64,000 nucleotides of DNA, from contig NZ_JASNWF010000004.1 in the NCBI RefSeq assembly GCF_030283205.1, positions 1 to 64,000 on the forward strand, given 5' to 3'. A model generated the notes under the pieces. That model made no database searches. It saw nothing but the letters and a program-made list of their open reading frames with translations, and had not been told where the DNA came from. Source of the DNA: Actinomadura opuntiae. Lineage in GTDB: Bacteria; Actinomycetota; Actinomycetes; Streptosporangiales; Streptosporangiaceae. This document shows, piece by piece, positions 1-7,790 of this stretch (within the stretch, counting starts at the first letter, position 1; every line of letters begins with the position of its first letter). The position numbers and the translations under genes are program-made.

Positions 1-49
1 TCAAGGGTGGACGAAGTCCATCGCGAAGCGACGCCGAAGGCGCCCTTGA
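1..49. repeat. Three-hairpin cloverleaf palindrome
   Basis: The first 49 bases fold perfectly with no unpaired base outside the loops. An outer stem TCAAGGG (1-7) pairs with CCCTTGA (43-49). Inside are three adjacent hairpins: TGGA-CGAAG-TCCA (8-20), TCGC-GAA-GCGA (21-31) and CGCC-GAA-GGCG (32-42). The GAA core in every loop suggests a repeat family rather than chance. The element touches the window edge, so the outer stem may be longer. Its function is not known from the sequence; a REP-like mobile palindrome or an RNA/DNA structure element are options. Confidence 0.8.
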
Positions 50-59
50 CTTTGGAGGG

Positions 60-905
60 GCGGCCCCGTACGCCAGCGCCACCCCACCGCACGGCCAACC
101 CCTCGCCTCTGCCCCAAACACCCATCCCGGACACCCCATCTACGCCGCCCGCCCTCGCTCACTCCTCACCACCCCCGCTCACCACTCCTACTTGCCAATC
201 GCTGCTATCCGCCCACCGTCCGCCATTCACCGTCCGCGCCCCCTCGATGTCAGCTCCTTCTCCCTTAACTCAGCCGCCTACCACCCGCTTCGCCCGTCGC
301 CAGCTGCTTCTCGCTCGCCGCCAGTCGTTCGCCGCTCTCCGCCTGTCGTCCCGGGGCGCGCTCGCCGCCGACCGCTGGCCACTCGCTGCCCCACCACTCG
401 CAGCCCGCATTCGCCCGCCGAATCGGCCCCCGCCCCCACTCGCCTACCCGCCGGCCGCTACCGCCGCCACCCGCTGCCCGCCATTGCTCCGCCTGCAATC
501 GCGCCCCACCATTCGTTATTCACCATTCGCCGCCGCCACCCGCCGTTGGCATTCCACTCGCCCACCAACACGCCCTGGCGCCGCTCGCCGTCCGCACTCG
601 CCGTCCACACTCGCTGCCAGCCGCTTCCGCTCGGCGCCAGCCGCTCGCCGCCGACCACTGCCCACTCGCTGCCGACCACTTGCCAACCGCCGCCCCCACG
701 GCCCGCTGGTCACCGTCCAGCGCCAGTCGGGGGCCGGGCGCGCTCGCCGCCGGTCGTCCTACCTCATTCGCTCGGCTGGGATCGCGGTTTCCGGCGCTCG
801 CCAACCGCCGGCCCCCGCATTGGTCGCTCATCCGGTTGCCACTCGGTGGTCGCTGCCGCCTCGCATCGACTACCTCGGCCGTGGTGCGCAGCAGCGGGGG
901 GCGCA
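60..905. repeat. C-rich degenerate repeat tract without genes
   Basis: This stretch is strongly C over G on the plus strand and is built from recurring words such as CACTCGCTGCC (about 381, 620, 663), CGCTCGCCGCCGACC (about 359 and 642) and CATTCGCCGCC. The open frames here translate to Arg/Ser/Pro or Gly/Trp/Glu low-complexity text with no domain, so I do not call any as a gene. It may be a degenerate tandem array or the remains of a repetitive spacer. Confidence 0.6.
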
Positions 906-918
906 CGCGGGTCTCAGG

Positions 919-1917
919 TCAGTTGCCTACGCCGAGGTTGGGCATGAAGGTGGACGGGTAGCGGTCACCGCGCGCGGCGCCCGCTGGTACTGCTTTTTCG
1001 ATTTCGGCTAGGTCTTCGGCAGTGAGGGTTAGCTCCGCCGCAGGCAGGGCTTCGGTCAGGCGGTCGCGGGTGCGGGCGCCGACCAAGGGCACGATGTCCT
1101 CGCCTTGGGCGGCGACCCAGGCGATGGCCAGTTGTGCGACGGTGCAGCCTCGTGCCTCGGCTACGCGGCGTAGGGCGTCGACGAGGGCGAGGTTGTGTTC
1201 GATATTGTCTGCGGAGAAGCGAGGTGACGCGGCGCGGCTGTCGCCGGGGGCGGCGGTGCGGCCGGCGGTCCAGTGTCCGGAGATGAGGCCGCGGCCGAGG
1301 ACGCCGTAGGCGGTGAGGCCGATGCCGAGTTCGCGCAGCGTGGGCAGGACGTCCGCCTCGACCGCGCGGGAGATCAGCGAGTACTCGATCTGCAGGTCGG
1401 AGACCGGGTGGACGGCGTGCGCCCGGCGGATCGTGGCCGCGTCGACCTCCGAAAGGCCGAGGTGCCGCACGTGTCCGGCGTCGATCATGTCCTTGATGGC
1501 GCCCACGGTGTCCTCGATCGGTACGGCCGGGTCCAGCCGGGCGGGACGGTAGATGTCGATGTGGTCCGTGCCCAGCCGGGTCAGGGAGTGGCCGAGGAAG
1601 TTCCTCACCGCCTCGGGACGGCCGTCGTACCCGCCGAAGCCAGGCCCCGGTCCCGACAGCAGGCCGAACTTGACGCTCAGGACGTAGTCGTCGCGGCGCC
1701 GCCCGCGCAGCGCCTCGGCGAGCAGCAGCTCGTTGTGACCCATCGCGTAGAAGTCGCCGGTGTCGATCAGCGTGACGCCGGCGTCCAGCGCGGCGTGCAC
1801 GGTGGCGGTGCTCTCGGTGCGGTCGGCCGCGCCGTAGGCGCCCGACATGCTCATCGCTCCCAGGCCCAGTGCGGAGACGGTCGGTCCGGTGCGTCCCAGG
1901 GTTCGCGTTTGCATCAT
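919..1917 (-). CDS. Aldo/keto reductase
   Basis: NAD(P)H-dependent oxidoreductase of the TIM-barrel aldo/keto reductase family, about 332 aa, cytosolic, substrate unknown. The N-terminal RTLGRTGPTVSALGLG and the catalytic Asp52 (LIDTGDFY), Tyr57 and Lys83 (SVKFG) are present. Where classic members carry the tetrad His, this protein reads DIYRPARLDP, a variant I recall from an actinobacterial subfamily. The longer frame starts at 1983, but I start at the ATG at 1917 because GAGGGAG lies just upstream; the next codon is also ATG. It diverges from the XRE-type regulator at 2037 across 119 bp, which suggests control by that regulator. Confidence 0.9.
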   Translation of the reverse strand: MMQTRTLGRTGPTVSALGLGAMSMSGAYGAADRTESTATVHAALDAGVTLIDTGDFYAMGHNELLLAEALRGRRRDDYVLSVKFGLLSGPGPGFGGYDGRPEAVRNFLGHSLTRLGTDHIDIYRPARLDPAVPIEDTVGAIKDMIDAGHVRHLGLSEVDAATIRRAHAVHPVSDLQIEYSLISRAVEADVLPTLRELGIGLTAYGVLGRGLISGHWTAGRTAAPGDSRAASPRFSADNIEHNLALVDALRRVAEARGCTVAQLAIAWVAAQGEDIVPLVGARTRDRLTEALPAAELTLTAEDLAEIEKAVPAGAARGDRYPSTFMPNLGVGN

Positions 1918-2036
1918 GTTCTCCCTCGTTGCTCCCGACCAACTCTGCGCCGCAGCCGGGACGGGCGGGAGAGGAGCGTTCATCGTGGGAGAGCCGCTCC
2001 CTGGATACGCCGCCCACCGCGAGGAACCATGGGGTC

Positions 2037-2906
2037 ATGGAACGCGAGCAGCTCGCCGACTTTCTGCGACGCCGCCGGGAGGCGATCCGGCCGGGCGAGG
2101 TGGGGTTGGCCGACGGTCCTCGCCGCCGCACCGCCGGCCTGCGCCGGGAGGAGGTGGCGATGCTCGCCGGCATCTCGGTGGACTACATCGTCCGCCTGGA
2201 GCAGGGCCGCAGCAGTCAGCCGTCACCGCAGCTGCTCGGCGCGCTGGCCCGCGCGCTGCGCCTGTCCGACGACGAGCGCGACCACCTGTTCCACCTGTCC
2301 GGTCACCGTCCGCCGCCCTCGGACGCGGTGGCCGGTATGGCCCGCGCCGGTCTGGTGCGCATGCTCGACCTGCTCGGCGACACCCCGGCGATGGTCCTGT
2401 CCGACCTGGGCGAGGTCCTGGCGCAGAACCGGGCGGCCATGCTGCTGACCGGCGACCACACCGGTTTCACCGGCGACCGCCGCTACGTCGCCTACCGCTG
2501 GTTCACCGATCCCGCCGTGCGCGCCCTCTCCCTGCCCGACGAGCGCGACCACTACTCCCGGCAGCTGGTGGCCGATCTGCGCGCGGTCGCCGGACGCCGC
2601 GCCGGCGACCCCGCCGTCACCGGGCTCGTCGACCGCCTGCGCGCCGCCAGCGCCGAGTTCCGCCGCCTGTGGGCCGAGCACGAGGTCGCGGTCCGGCGCG
2701 CCGACCGCAAGACCCTGCTGCACCCGCGCGTCGGCCGCCTCACGATGAACTGCGAGACGCTGGTCACGCCCGACCAGCGGCAGCAGCTCCTGGTGCTCAC
2801 CCCCGCGGACGCCGCCACCCGCGAGCGCCTGGACCTGCTCCGGGTGCTCGGCATCGAGGAGTTTCCGGCGGGAGAGGCGCCCGCGCCGGACGGCCGGGCA
2901 TCATGA
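2037..2906 (+). CDS. XRE-type regulator with MmyB-like C-terminal domain
   Basis: DNA-binding transcription regulator, 289 aa. A helix-turn-helix sits at residues 30-60 (REEVAMLAGISVDYIVRLEQ). The C-terminal two thirds (ALARALRLSDDERDHLFHL, then WFTDPAVR and FRRLWAEHEV) has the pattern of the MmyB-like ligand-binding domain found in many actinobacterial regulators. I take the ATG at 2037; the frame is open further upstream but enters the AKR promoter. It is divergent from the aldo/keto reductase and is followed after 4 bp by the DUF3224 gene, so the two are probably cotranscribed. Confidence 0.88.
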   Translation: MEREQLADFLRRRREAIRPGEVGLADGPRRRTAGLRREEVAMLAGISVDYIVRLEQGRSSQPSPQLLGALARALRLSDDERDHLFHLSGHRPPPSDAVAGMARAGLVRMLDLLGDTPAMVLSDLGEVLAQNRAAMLLTGDHTGFTGDRRYVAYRWFTDPAVRALSLPDERDHYSRQLVADLRAVAGRRAGDPAVTGLVDRLRAASAEFRRLWAEHEVAVRRADRKTLLHPRVGRLTMNCETLVTPDQRQQLLVLTPADAATRERLDLLRVLGIEEFPAGEAPAPDGRAS

Positions 2907-2910
2907 CGGC

Positions 2911-3318
2911 ATGACCTTCCAAGCGAGCGGCGCCTTCGACATCGACGCGTGGGAAGCCGAGAAGCCCTACGACGAGCAGGACGGCAACAAACTGGCCCGG
3001 GTGCACGTCCGCAAGACCTTCCACGGCGATCTCGTCGGGACGAGCAGCAGCGAGCTGATCACGGTGGAGTCGGCGGCCGGGCCCGTGGCGTACGTGGGGA
3101 TCGAGCACGTGCAGGGGATCCTGCACGGCCGGGAGGGGACGTTCGTGCTGCAGCACAGCGCGGGCACCGAGGACGGGACGCCCGGCACGCAGTGGCTGCG
3201 CTGGCTGATCGTGCCCACGTCCGGGACCGGGGAGCTGGCCGGGGTCCGCGGCGTCGGGCGGATCACCGTGACCGGCGACGGCCGGCACACCTGGGAGCTG
3301 GAGTACACGCTCGGCTGA
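2911..3318 (+). CDS. DUF3224 domain protein
   Basis: A 135 aa protein with the DUF3224 pattern: N-terminal ASGAFDIDAWEAEKPYDE, a central IEHVQGILHGREGTFVLQH and C-terminal WELEYTLG. The family is predicted to form a small beta-barrel; its activity is not established. It begins 4 bp after the XRE regulator stop codon, which indicates one transcript. Confidence 0.85.
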   Translation: MTFQASGAFDIDAWEAEKPYDEQDGNKLARVHVRKTFHGDLVGTSSSELITVESAAGPVAYVGIEHVQGILHGREGTFVLQHSAGTEDGTPGTQWLRWLIVPTSGTGELAGVRGVGRITVTGDGRHTWELEYTLG

Positions 3319-3336
3319 CCGGGCGGGCGCGGCCGG

Positions 3337-3349
3337 TAATCTTTCGGCC
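3337..3349 (+). promoter_or_regulatory. Leaderless -10 box of TetR gene
   Basis: TAATCT (3337-3342) is followed by exactly 7 nt and then the ATG at 3350. No Shine-Dalgarno is present. This fits a leaderless mRNA beginning at the start codon. Confidence 0.55.
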
Positions 3350-3934
3350 ATGCCCCCGGTCAGCACCGACGCCACCCGCGAGCGGATCATCGACGCCGCC
3401 GAGGCGTGCTTCTCCCGGTTCGGCGTGGCCAAGACCACGGTGGAGGACATCGCGGCGGCGGCGAAGCTGTCGCGGGCGACGGTGTACCGGGCGGTCAGCG
3501 GCGGGCGGGACGAGCTGATCCTCGCGGTCGTGCTGCGCGACCTGCACCGGTTCCTGGACCGGCTCGCCGTGCGGCTGCGCAGCGAGCGGTCGGTGCCGGA
3601 GGCGATCGTCGAGGGCACGATGGACGCGGTGGAGTACGTCCGCAACGAGCCGGCGATCGCGCATTTCCTGGTGCCGGAGGCGGCGGGGCACATGCAGGCG
3701 GCGGTGGCGGGCGCGGCCGAGCACGTGCTGGCGCTGTGCTGCGACTACGTCCGGCCCTACTTCGAGCAGGCGCAGCGGCAGCGGACGCTGCGTCCCGACA
3801 TCGAGGTGGAGGGGACGGTGGAGTTCCTGTTCCGGATCATCACGTCCCTGATCGTGATGGACCGGCGGCGCGAGCCCGACGAGCTGCGCCGCTTCCTGCG
3901 CACCTACGTGGTGCCGGGCATAGCGGGACCGTGA
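3350..3934 (+). CDS. TetR family regulator
   Basis: A 194 aa TetR-type repressor. The N-terminal HTH is clear (ERIIDAAEACFSRFGVAKTT, then DIAAAAKLSRATVYRAVSGG). The C-terminal ligand-binding helices are of usual length. The ligand is unknown. It precedes the M50 peptidase by 69 bp on the same strand; whether it controls that gene cannot be told from sequence. Confidence 0.88.
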   Translation: MPPVSTDATRERIIDAAEACFSRFGVAKTTVEDIAAAAKLSRATVYRAVSGGRDELILAVVLRDLHRFLDRLAVRLRSERSVPEAIVEGTMDAVEYVRNEPAIAHFLVPEAAGHMQAAVAGAAEHVLALCCDYVRPYFEQAQRQRTLRPDIEVEGTVEFLFRIITSLIVMDRRREPDELRRFLRTYVVPGIAGP

Positions 3935-4003
3935 CGCGCCCGCACCTACGAGACGGTAGCTTTCAAGCACGGACGGGGCGGCTGACCGGAAGGGGTCGGG
4001 GCG

Positions 4004-4795
4004 ATGGTTGCGGACTTCGCGAGGCGGGGGCGTTCGGCGGTCCGGCCGAGCCCGGTGTTCCTCGTGATCGTGGCGGCCACCGTCGCCTGCGGGCTGATCA
4101 CCTGGCGGTACGGGGACAACACCGTCCAGCCGGCGCGGATCGCCATGTTCGGGTTCGTGATCGCGGCGTGGATGGTGTCGCTGTGCGTGCACGAGTTCGG
4201 GCACGCCTACATCGCCTACCGGTCCGGGGACCGGAGCGTGGTCGCCAAGGGGTACCTGACGCTGAACCCGGCGCGGTACTCCGACGTGATGCTGAGCTTC
4301 CTGATCCCGGTGGTGTTCATCCTGCTCGGCGGGATCGGGCTGCCGGGCGGGGCGGTGTGGATCGAGCGGCACCGGATCCCGGGGCGGCTGCGGCACAGCC
4401 TGGTGTCGGCGGCGGGCCCGCTGTCCAACGCCCTTTTCGCGATCATGCTCGCGGTCATCTTCAAGAACTTCGCCAGCCAGGGCCACGCGGTGTTCTGGCT
4501 GGGCCTGGCGTTCCTGGCGTTCCTGCAGGTCACCGCGGCGCTGCTGAACCTGCTGCCGATCCCCGGGCTGGACGGGTTCGGGATCGTCGAGCCGTACCTG
4601 CCGCGCCGCTTCGTCGACCAGGTCAGCGGGTACGGCGGCTACGCCTTCCTGGCGCTGATCGCGCTGCTGTGGATCGAGCCGGTCAACCGGGCGTTCTTCC
4701 GGCTGATCTACCACATCACGGACGCGCTCGGCATCAACGCCTACAACATCGAGCTGGGCCACGCGGGCTTCATGTTCTGGCAGGACTGGATCTAG
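4004..4795 (+). CDS. M50 family site-2-like membrane metalloprotease
   Basis: Integral membrane zinc protease of the M50/S2P family, 263 aa. The zinc-binding HEFGH is at residues 63-67 inside a membrane segment, and the third ligand motif LLPIPGLDGFG (Asp190) follows in a later segment. About five hydrophobic segments are visible. Such proteins cut transmembrane substrates or act as housekeeping proteases; the substrate is unknown. The RBS is GGGG just before ATG 4004. Its stop overlaps the end of the convergent TetR gene by 4 bp. Confidence 0.85.
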   Translation: MVADFARRGRSAVRPSPVFLVIVAATVACGLITWRYGDNTVQPARIAMFGFVIAAWMVSLCVHEFGHAYIAYRSGDRSVVAKGYLTLNPARYSDVMLSFLIPVVFILLGGIGLPGGAVWIERHRIPGRLRHSLVSAAGPLSNALFAIMLAVIFKNFASQGHAVFWLGLAFLAFLQVTAALLNLLPIPGLDGFGIVEPYLPRRFVDQVSGYGGYAFLALIALLWIEPVNRAFFRLIYHITDALGINAYNIELGHAGFMFWQDWI

Positions 4796-5475
4796 GGCGT
4801 GCCGCCCGGTGCCGGGGGCTCGCCGGGCTCCGGGCGTCCGGTGTGGCGGCAGCCCGCGAGGAGGCGGACGATCCGCCGGAGCTGGTCGGCGTAGCGCTCC
4901 TGGAACTCCGGTGAGTCCGGGGCGAGCCCGTACACGCGGTGGACCATCTGGGGCAGCACGACGGGTGCGGCCACCGACGCCATCATCACCAGCATCACCG
5001 CGGCGGGGTCGAGGTCGGCGGCCAGTTCCCCCTCGGCCTGCCGGCGTTCCAGTTCCGAGAGGTCCTCGCGCTCGACGGGCGGCCGGTCGGCGGGCGGGTC
5101 CTCGGTGAGCCCGCGCCAGGCGGACAGCCGGAGGCCGCGCGGGTCTTCGAGGGCGTACCGCAGGTAGCGGGCCATGACCTCGTCGAGGCCGACGGCCGGG
5201 TCGTTGATCTCGGCCTCGGTCCGCTGCCACCGGCGGCCGAGCTCGAGGTACAGGCCCTGCTTGCCGCCGAAGTAGTAGTTGATGAGCTGCTTGTTCACGC
5301 CGGCGCGGTCGGCGATGTCCTGGACGCGGGCGCCCGCGTAGCCCTTGGCGGCGAACTCCTCCATGGCCGCGTCGAGCAGCAGCCGCCGCGAGCGCTCGGC
5401 GTCGAGCTTGCGCTCGCCGGGGGCGGGCGCGCGCCGCGGCCGTCGCGTCTCCCGCGGCACGGTCTCCTCGGTCAC
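4792..5475 (-). CDS. TetR family regulator
   Basis: A 227 aa TetR repressor with HTH DIADRAGVNKQLINYYFGGK at about residues 52-71. The start is GTG at 5475, set by AGAGGAG 5 nt upstream (5481-5487 on the plus strand). It is divergent from the NmrA-like SDR at 5611, and the spacer holds a pair of direct repeats that look like its operator. It most likely represses itself and the SDR. Confidence 0.88.
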   Translation of the reverse strand: MTEETVPRETRRPRRAPAPGERKLDAERSRRLLLDAAMEEFAAKGYAGARVQDIADRAGVNKQLINYYFGGKQGLYLELGRRWQRTEAEINDPAVGLDEVMARYLRYALEDPRGLRLSAWRGLTEDPPADRPPVEREDLSELERRQAEGELAADLDPAAVMLVMMASVAAPVVLPQMVHRVYGLAPDSPEFQERYADQLRRIVRLLAGCRHTGRPEPGEPPAPGGTP

Positions 5476-5513
5476 GCCGTCTCCTCTGTCACGCCGCTCA
5501 TGCTACCGCCTGC

Positions 5514-5554
5514 TGACGTCGTCATACATCCGACTGTTTGACGTCTTCATCCAT
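5514..5554. promoter_or_regulatory. Putative TetR operator, two direct repeats
   Basis: TGACGTCGTCATACAT (5514-5529) and TGACGTCTTCATCCAT (5539-5554) are near-identical 16-mers 25 bp apart. Each contains the palindrome GACGTC. They lie midway between the divergent TetR and SDR genes. Confidence 0.6.
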
Positions 5555-5610
5555 TTGGTTGAAGATGGGTGCGCACCACCCCACCGGAACCCGTCCGAAA
5601 GAGACCCACG

Positions 5611-6420
5611 ATGATCCTTGTCACCGGAGCCACCGGCAACGTCGGCCGCCACCTCGTCGGCGAGCTGCTCTGCGCGAACGCCAAGGTCCGCGCGCTGACC
5701 CGCGACCCCGCCACCGCGCGGCTGCCCGGCGAGGTGGAGGTCGCCCGCACCGACGCGATGCCGCTGGACGGTGTCACGGCGATCTTCGTCAACCCGGCCG
5801 TGTTCTGGAGCGGCCTCGGCGACCTGCTGGAGCGCGCCCGCGAGCACGGCGTCCGGCGCCTGGTCCTGCTGTCGTCGGCCGCCGCGCTGAGCGACGACCC
5901 CGCCAACGTGATCGGCGCCCACCACCTCGAGGTCGAGCGGGCGATCGAGGAGACCGGCCTGGAGTGGACGTTCGTGCGCCCGGGCGAGTTCGCGAGCAAC
6001 GCGCTGGCCTGGGAGGACACGATCCGCGCGGGCGAGCCGGTGCGCGAGCCTTACCCGGACGCCCGCAGCGCGCCGATCCACGAGCGCGACATCGCCGCGG
6101 TCGCCGCCCGCGCCCTGCTGTCGGACGACCTCGTCGGCGCGAAGCCTGTGCTCAGCGGCCCCGAGGCGCTCACCCACCCGCGGATGGTCGAGATCATCGG
6201 CGCCGCCGCCGGGATCCCGGCCCGGTTCGAGGAGATCACGCCCGAGCAGGCGCGGGAGGAGATGCTCTCCCGCCCCTACATGCGCGAGGGGCTGATCGAC
6301 GTGCTCCTGCGCATGCGCGCCGAGGCGGTGAACCGTGACGTCGAGATCTCACCGGAGGTCGAACGCATCACCGGCCGCCCCGCCCGCACGTTCGCCGAGT
6401 GGGCCGCGGACCACTTCTGA
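5611..6420 (+). CDS. NmrA-like NAD(P)-binding SDR
   Basis: A 269 aa Rossmann-fold protein of the atypical SDR (NmrA/azoreductase-like) type. The dinucleotide motif TGATGNVG is at residues 5-12, followed by RALTRDP, the usual NADP-specificity stretch. EWTFVRPGEFASNAL is the family mid-region. Substrate unknown; such enzymes act on quinones or sense redox state. I start at ATG 5611 (MILVTGATGN) rather than the upstream ATG at 5569. It is divergent from TetR (5475), which probably controls it. Confidence 0.85.
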   Translation: MILVTGATGNVGRHLVGELLCANAKVRALTRDPATARLPGEVEVARTDAMPLDGVTAIFVNPAVFWSGLGDLLERAREHGVRRLVLLSSAAALSDDPANVIGAHHLEVERAIEETGLEWTFVRPGEFASNALAWEDTIRAGEPVREPYPDARSAPIHERDIAAVAARALLSDDLVGAKPVLSGPEALTHPRMVEIIGAAAGIPARFEEITPEQAREEMLSRPYMREGLIDVLLRMRAEAVNRDVEISPEVERITGRPARTFAEWAADHF

Positions 6421-6447
6421 CGGCGCGCGCGACGCCACTGTGTAGAA

Positions 6448-6486
6448 CGTACGGCCGGACGGGCCCCCGCTCCGCCCGGCCGTACG
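6448..6486. terminator. Bidirectional hairpin terminator
   Basis: CGTACGGCCGG (6448-6458) pairs perfectly with CCGGCCGTACG (6476-6486). It sits between the convergent ends of the SDR gene and the PadR gene. Confidence 0.6.
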
Positions 6487-6490
6487 CGCG

Positions 6491-7036
6491 TCAGCCGCCG
6501 CCCGCGCCGGGCCGGCGCTCCTCGTACTGCTTGCGGGCCCAGACGAACCAGTCGCGGCGCATCGCCATGAAGCGCTTGCCGTACTCCATGGTCAGCCGGC
6601 CGTTGCCGGTGAGCCCGCCCTCCTCCTCCCACGGGACGATCTCCTCCAGCCGGGCCAGGTCGTCGAGCCGTCCGGAGTAGACGTCGATCATCCGGTCCAT
6701 GTAGCCGAGGGCCTCGTCGGGCTCGACCTGGTCGAGGAAGAAGACCCGCAGCATCACCTCGTCGCGGCGGTGCGGCTTCGGCTCGGTCTCCACCATCCAG
6801 TGGCGCAGCTCGGCCCGGCCCGCGCCGGTGATCGCGTACTCCTTGCGGCCGCGCGGCCCCTCGGCGGACACCTCGATCAGCCCGCCGTCGGTGAGCTTGC
6901 CGAGCTCGCCGTAGAGCTGGCTCTGGGTGGCCTGCCAGACCGTCCCGAGGGAGATCTCGAAGACCTTCAGCAGGTCGTATCCGCTGGCGCCGTCCATCTC
7001 GGCGATCAGTCCCAGCAACGCGTGGCGCAGGCTCAT
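6491..7036 (-). CDS. PadR family regulator
   Basis: A 181 aa PadR-type repressor: N-terminal winged helix (LRHALLGLIAEMDGASGYDL, then QLYGELGKLTDGGLIEV) and a C-terminal helical dimerisation region of the PadR-s2 type. I start at ATG 7036 (MSLRHALLG); the longer open frame runs through the operator region. Directly upstream are three GACATGTC palindromes, the first overlapping its expected -10 region, so it is likely autoregulated and controls the divergent membrane protein. Confidence 0.9.
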   Translation of the reverse strand: MSLRHALLGLIAEMDGASGYDLLKVFEISLGTVWQATQSQLYGELGKLTDGGLIEVSAEGPRGRKEYAITGAGRAELRHWMVETEPKPHRRDEVMLRVFFLDQVEPDEALGYMDRMIDVYSGRLDDLARLEEIVPWEEEGGLTGNGRLTMEYGKRFMAMRRDWFVWARKQYEERRPGAGGG

Positions 7037-7047
7037 ACCTTGATTCT

Positions 7048-7099
7048 GACATGTCGGTATTGACATGTCGAGAGTGCCACGTTTAGATTCCGACATGTC
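7048..7099. promoter_or_regulatory. PadR operator: three GACATGTC palindromes
   Basis: The perfect palindrome GACATGTC occurs at 7048-7055, 7062-7069 and 7092-7099. The first and third copies share the longer form GATTCYGACATGTCG. The cluster fills the 98-bp spacer between the divergent padR and membrane protein genes. Confidence 0.7.
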
Positions 7100-7134
7100 G
7101 AAGTTGGAACGTCGCCCGATGAGAGGCTCGCACC

Positions 7135-7722
7135 ATGCTGGGGTACTACGTCCGGACCTTCCTCCCGTGGATCCTGCTCGCCGTCGTGAGCGGCTGGAGC
7201 GACCAGGCGGGCGCGCTGACCGGCCTCGTCGCGGCACTGGTGCTGCTCGCGCACGACCTGCGCCGGGGCAACCGCCTCGACTCGCTGGTCCTGGAGCTGT
7301 CCACCATCGTCTTCATGGCGCTGCTCACCGCGCTCGCCTTCGCCGCCCCGGACTCGGCCCTGCTGGGCTACGGCGCGTCCATGGCGATCGGCTGGCTCGC
7401 CCTCACCGCCTGGGGCACCGTGCTCATGGGACGGCCCTTCACCGAGGGCGTCGCCCGCCGCGACGTCGACGCGGACATCGCCGCGACGGACCTGTTCAAG
7501 CGGATCACCACGGTCATCGCCGTCGTGTGGGCCGTCAGCTTCACCGTCATGGCGCTCGTCCTCGCCGACGTCCAGCACGCCGCGCCGCACAACACCGCGC
7601 TGCTCGTCGGCGTCAAGGTCGCCGGCTTCGCGATCCCGATCGTCTTCACCGCCCGCTACCCCGAGATCGCGCGGAAGCGGTACTTCGCCCGCCACGGCAT
7701 CGACCACGAGATCGCCCGATGA
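7135..7722 (+). CDS. Unknown integral membrane protein
   Basis: A 195 aa protein with about six hydrophobic segments (for example FLPWILLAVVSGW, LTGLVAALVLLA, TIVFMALLTALAFAA, ITTVIAVVWAVSFTVMALV). I do not recognise a family. It diverges from padR and carries PadR-type palindromes in its promoter, so it may be an efflux or stress-related membrane protein controlled by that repressor. The ATG at 7135 follows GAGAGG in good position. Confidence 0.75.
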   Translation: MLGYYVRTFLPWILLAVVSGWSDQAGALTGLVAALVLLAHDLRRGNRLDSLVLELSTIVFMALLTALAFAAPDSALLGYGASMAIGWLALTAWGTVLMGRPFTEGVARRDVDADIAATDLFKRITTVIAVVWAVSFTVMALVLADVQHAAPHNTALLVGVKVAGFAIPIVFTARYPEIARKRYFARHGIDHEIAR

Positions 7723-7790
7723 CCCCCTCTGACCTGGGGTAGGACCCCGGCGAACCGCTCGGACCGGCACGCGAGGCACAGGACGGGGAC

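Noticed and set aside
7..1011. Long plus-strand frame of 334 codons at the window start
   Set aside because: Arg/Pro/Ala/Ser low complexity, no domain, lies in the C-rich repeat tract and runs into the opposite strand of the aldo/keto reductase.
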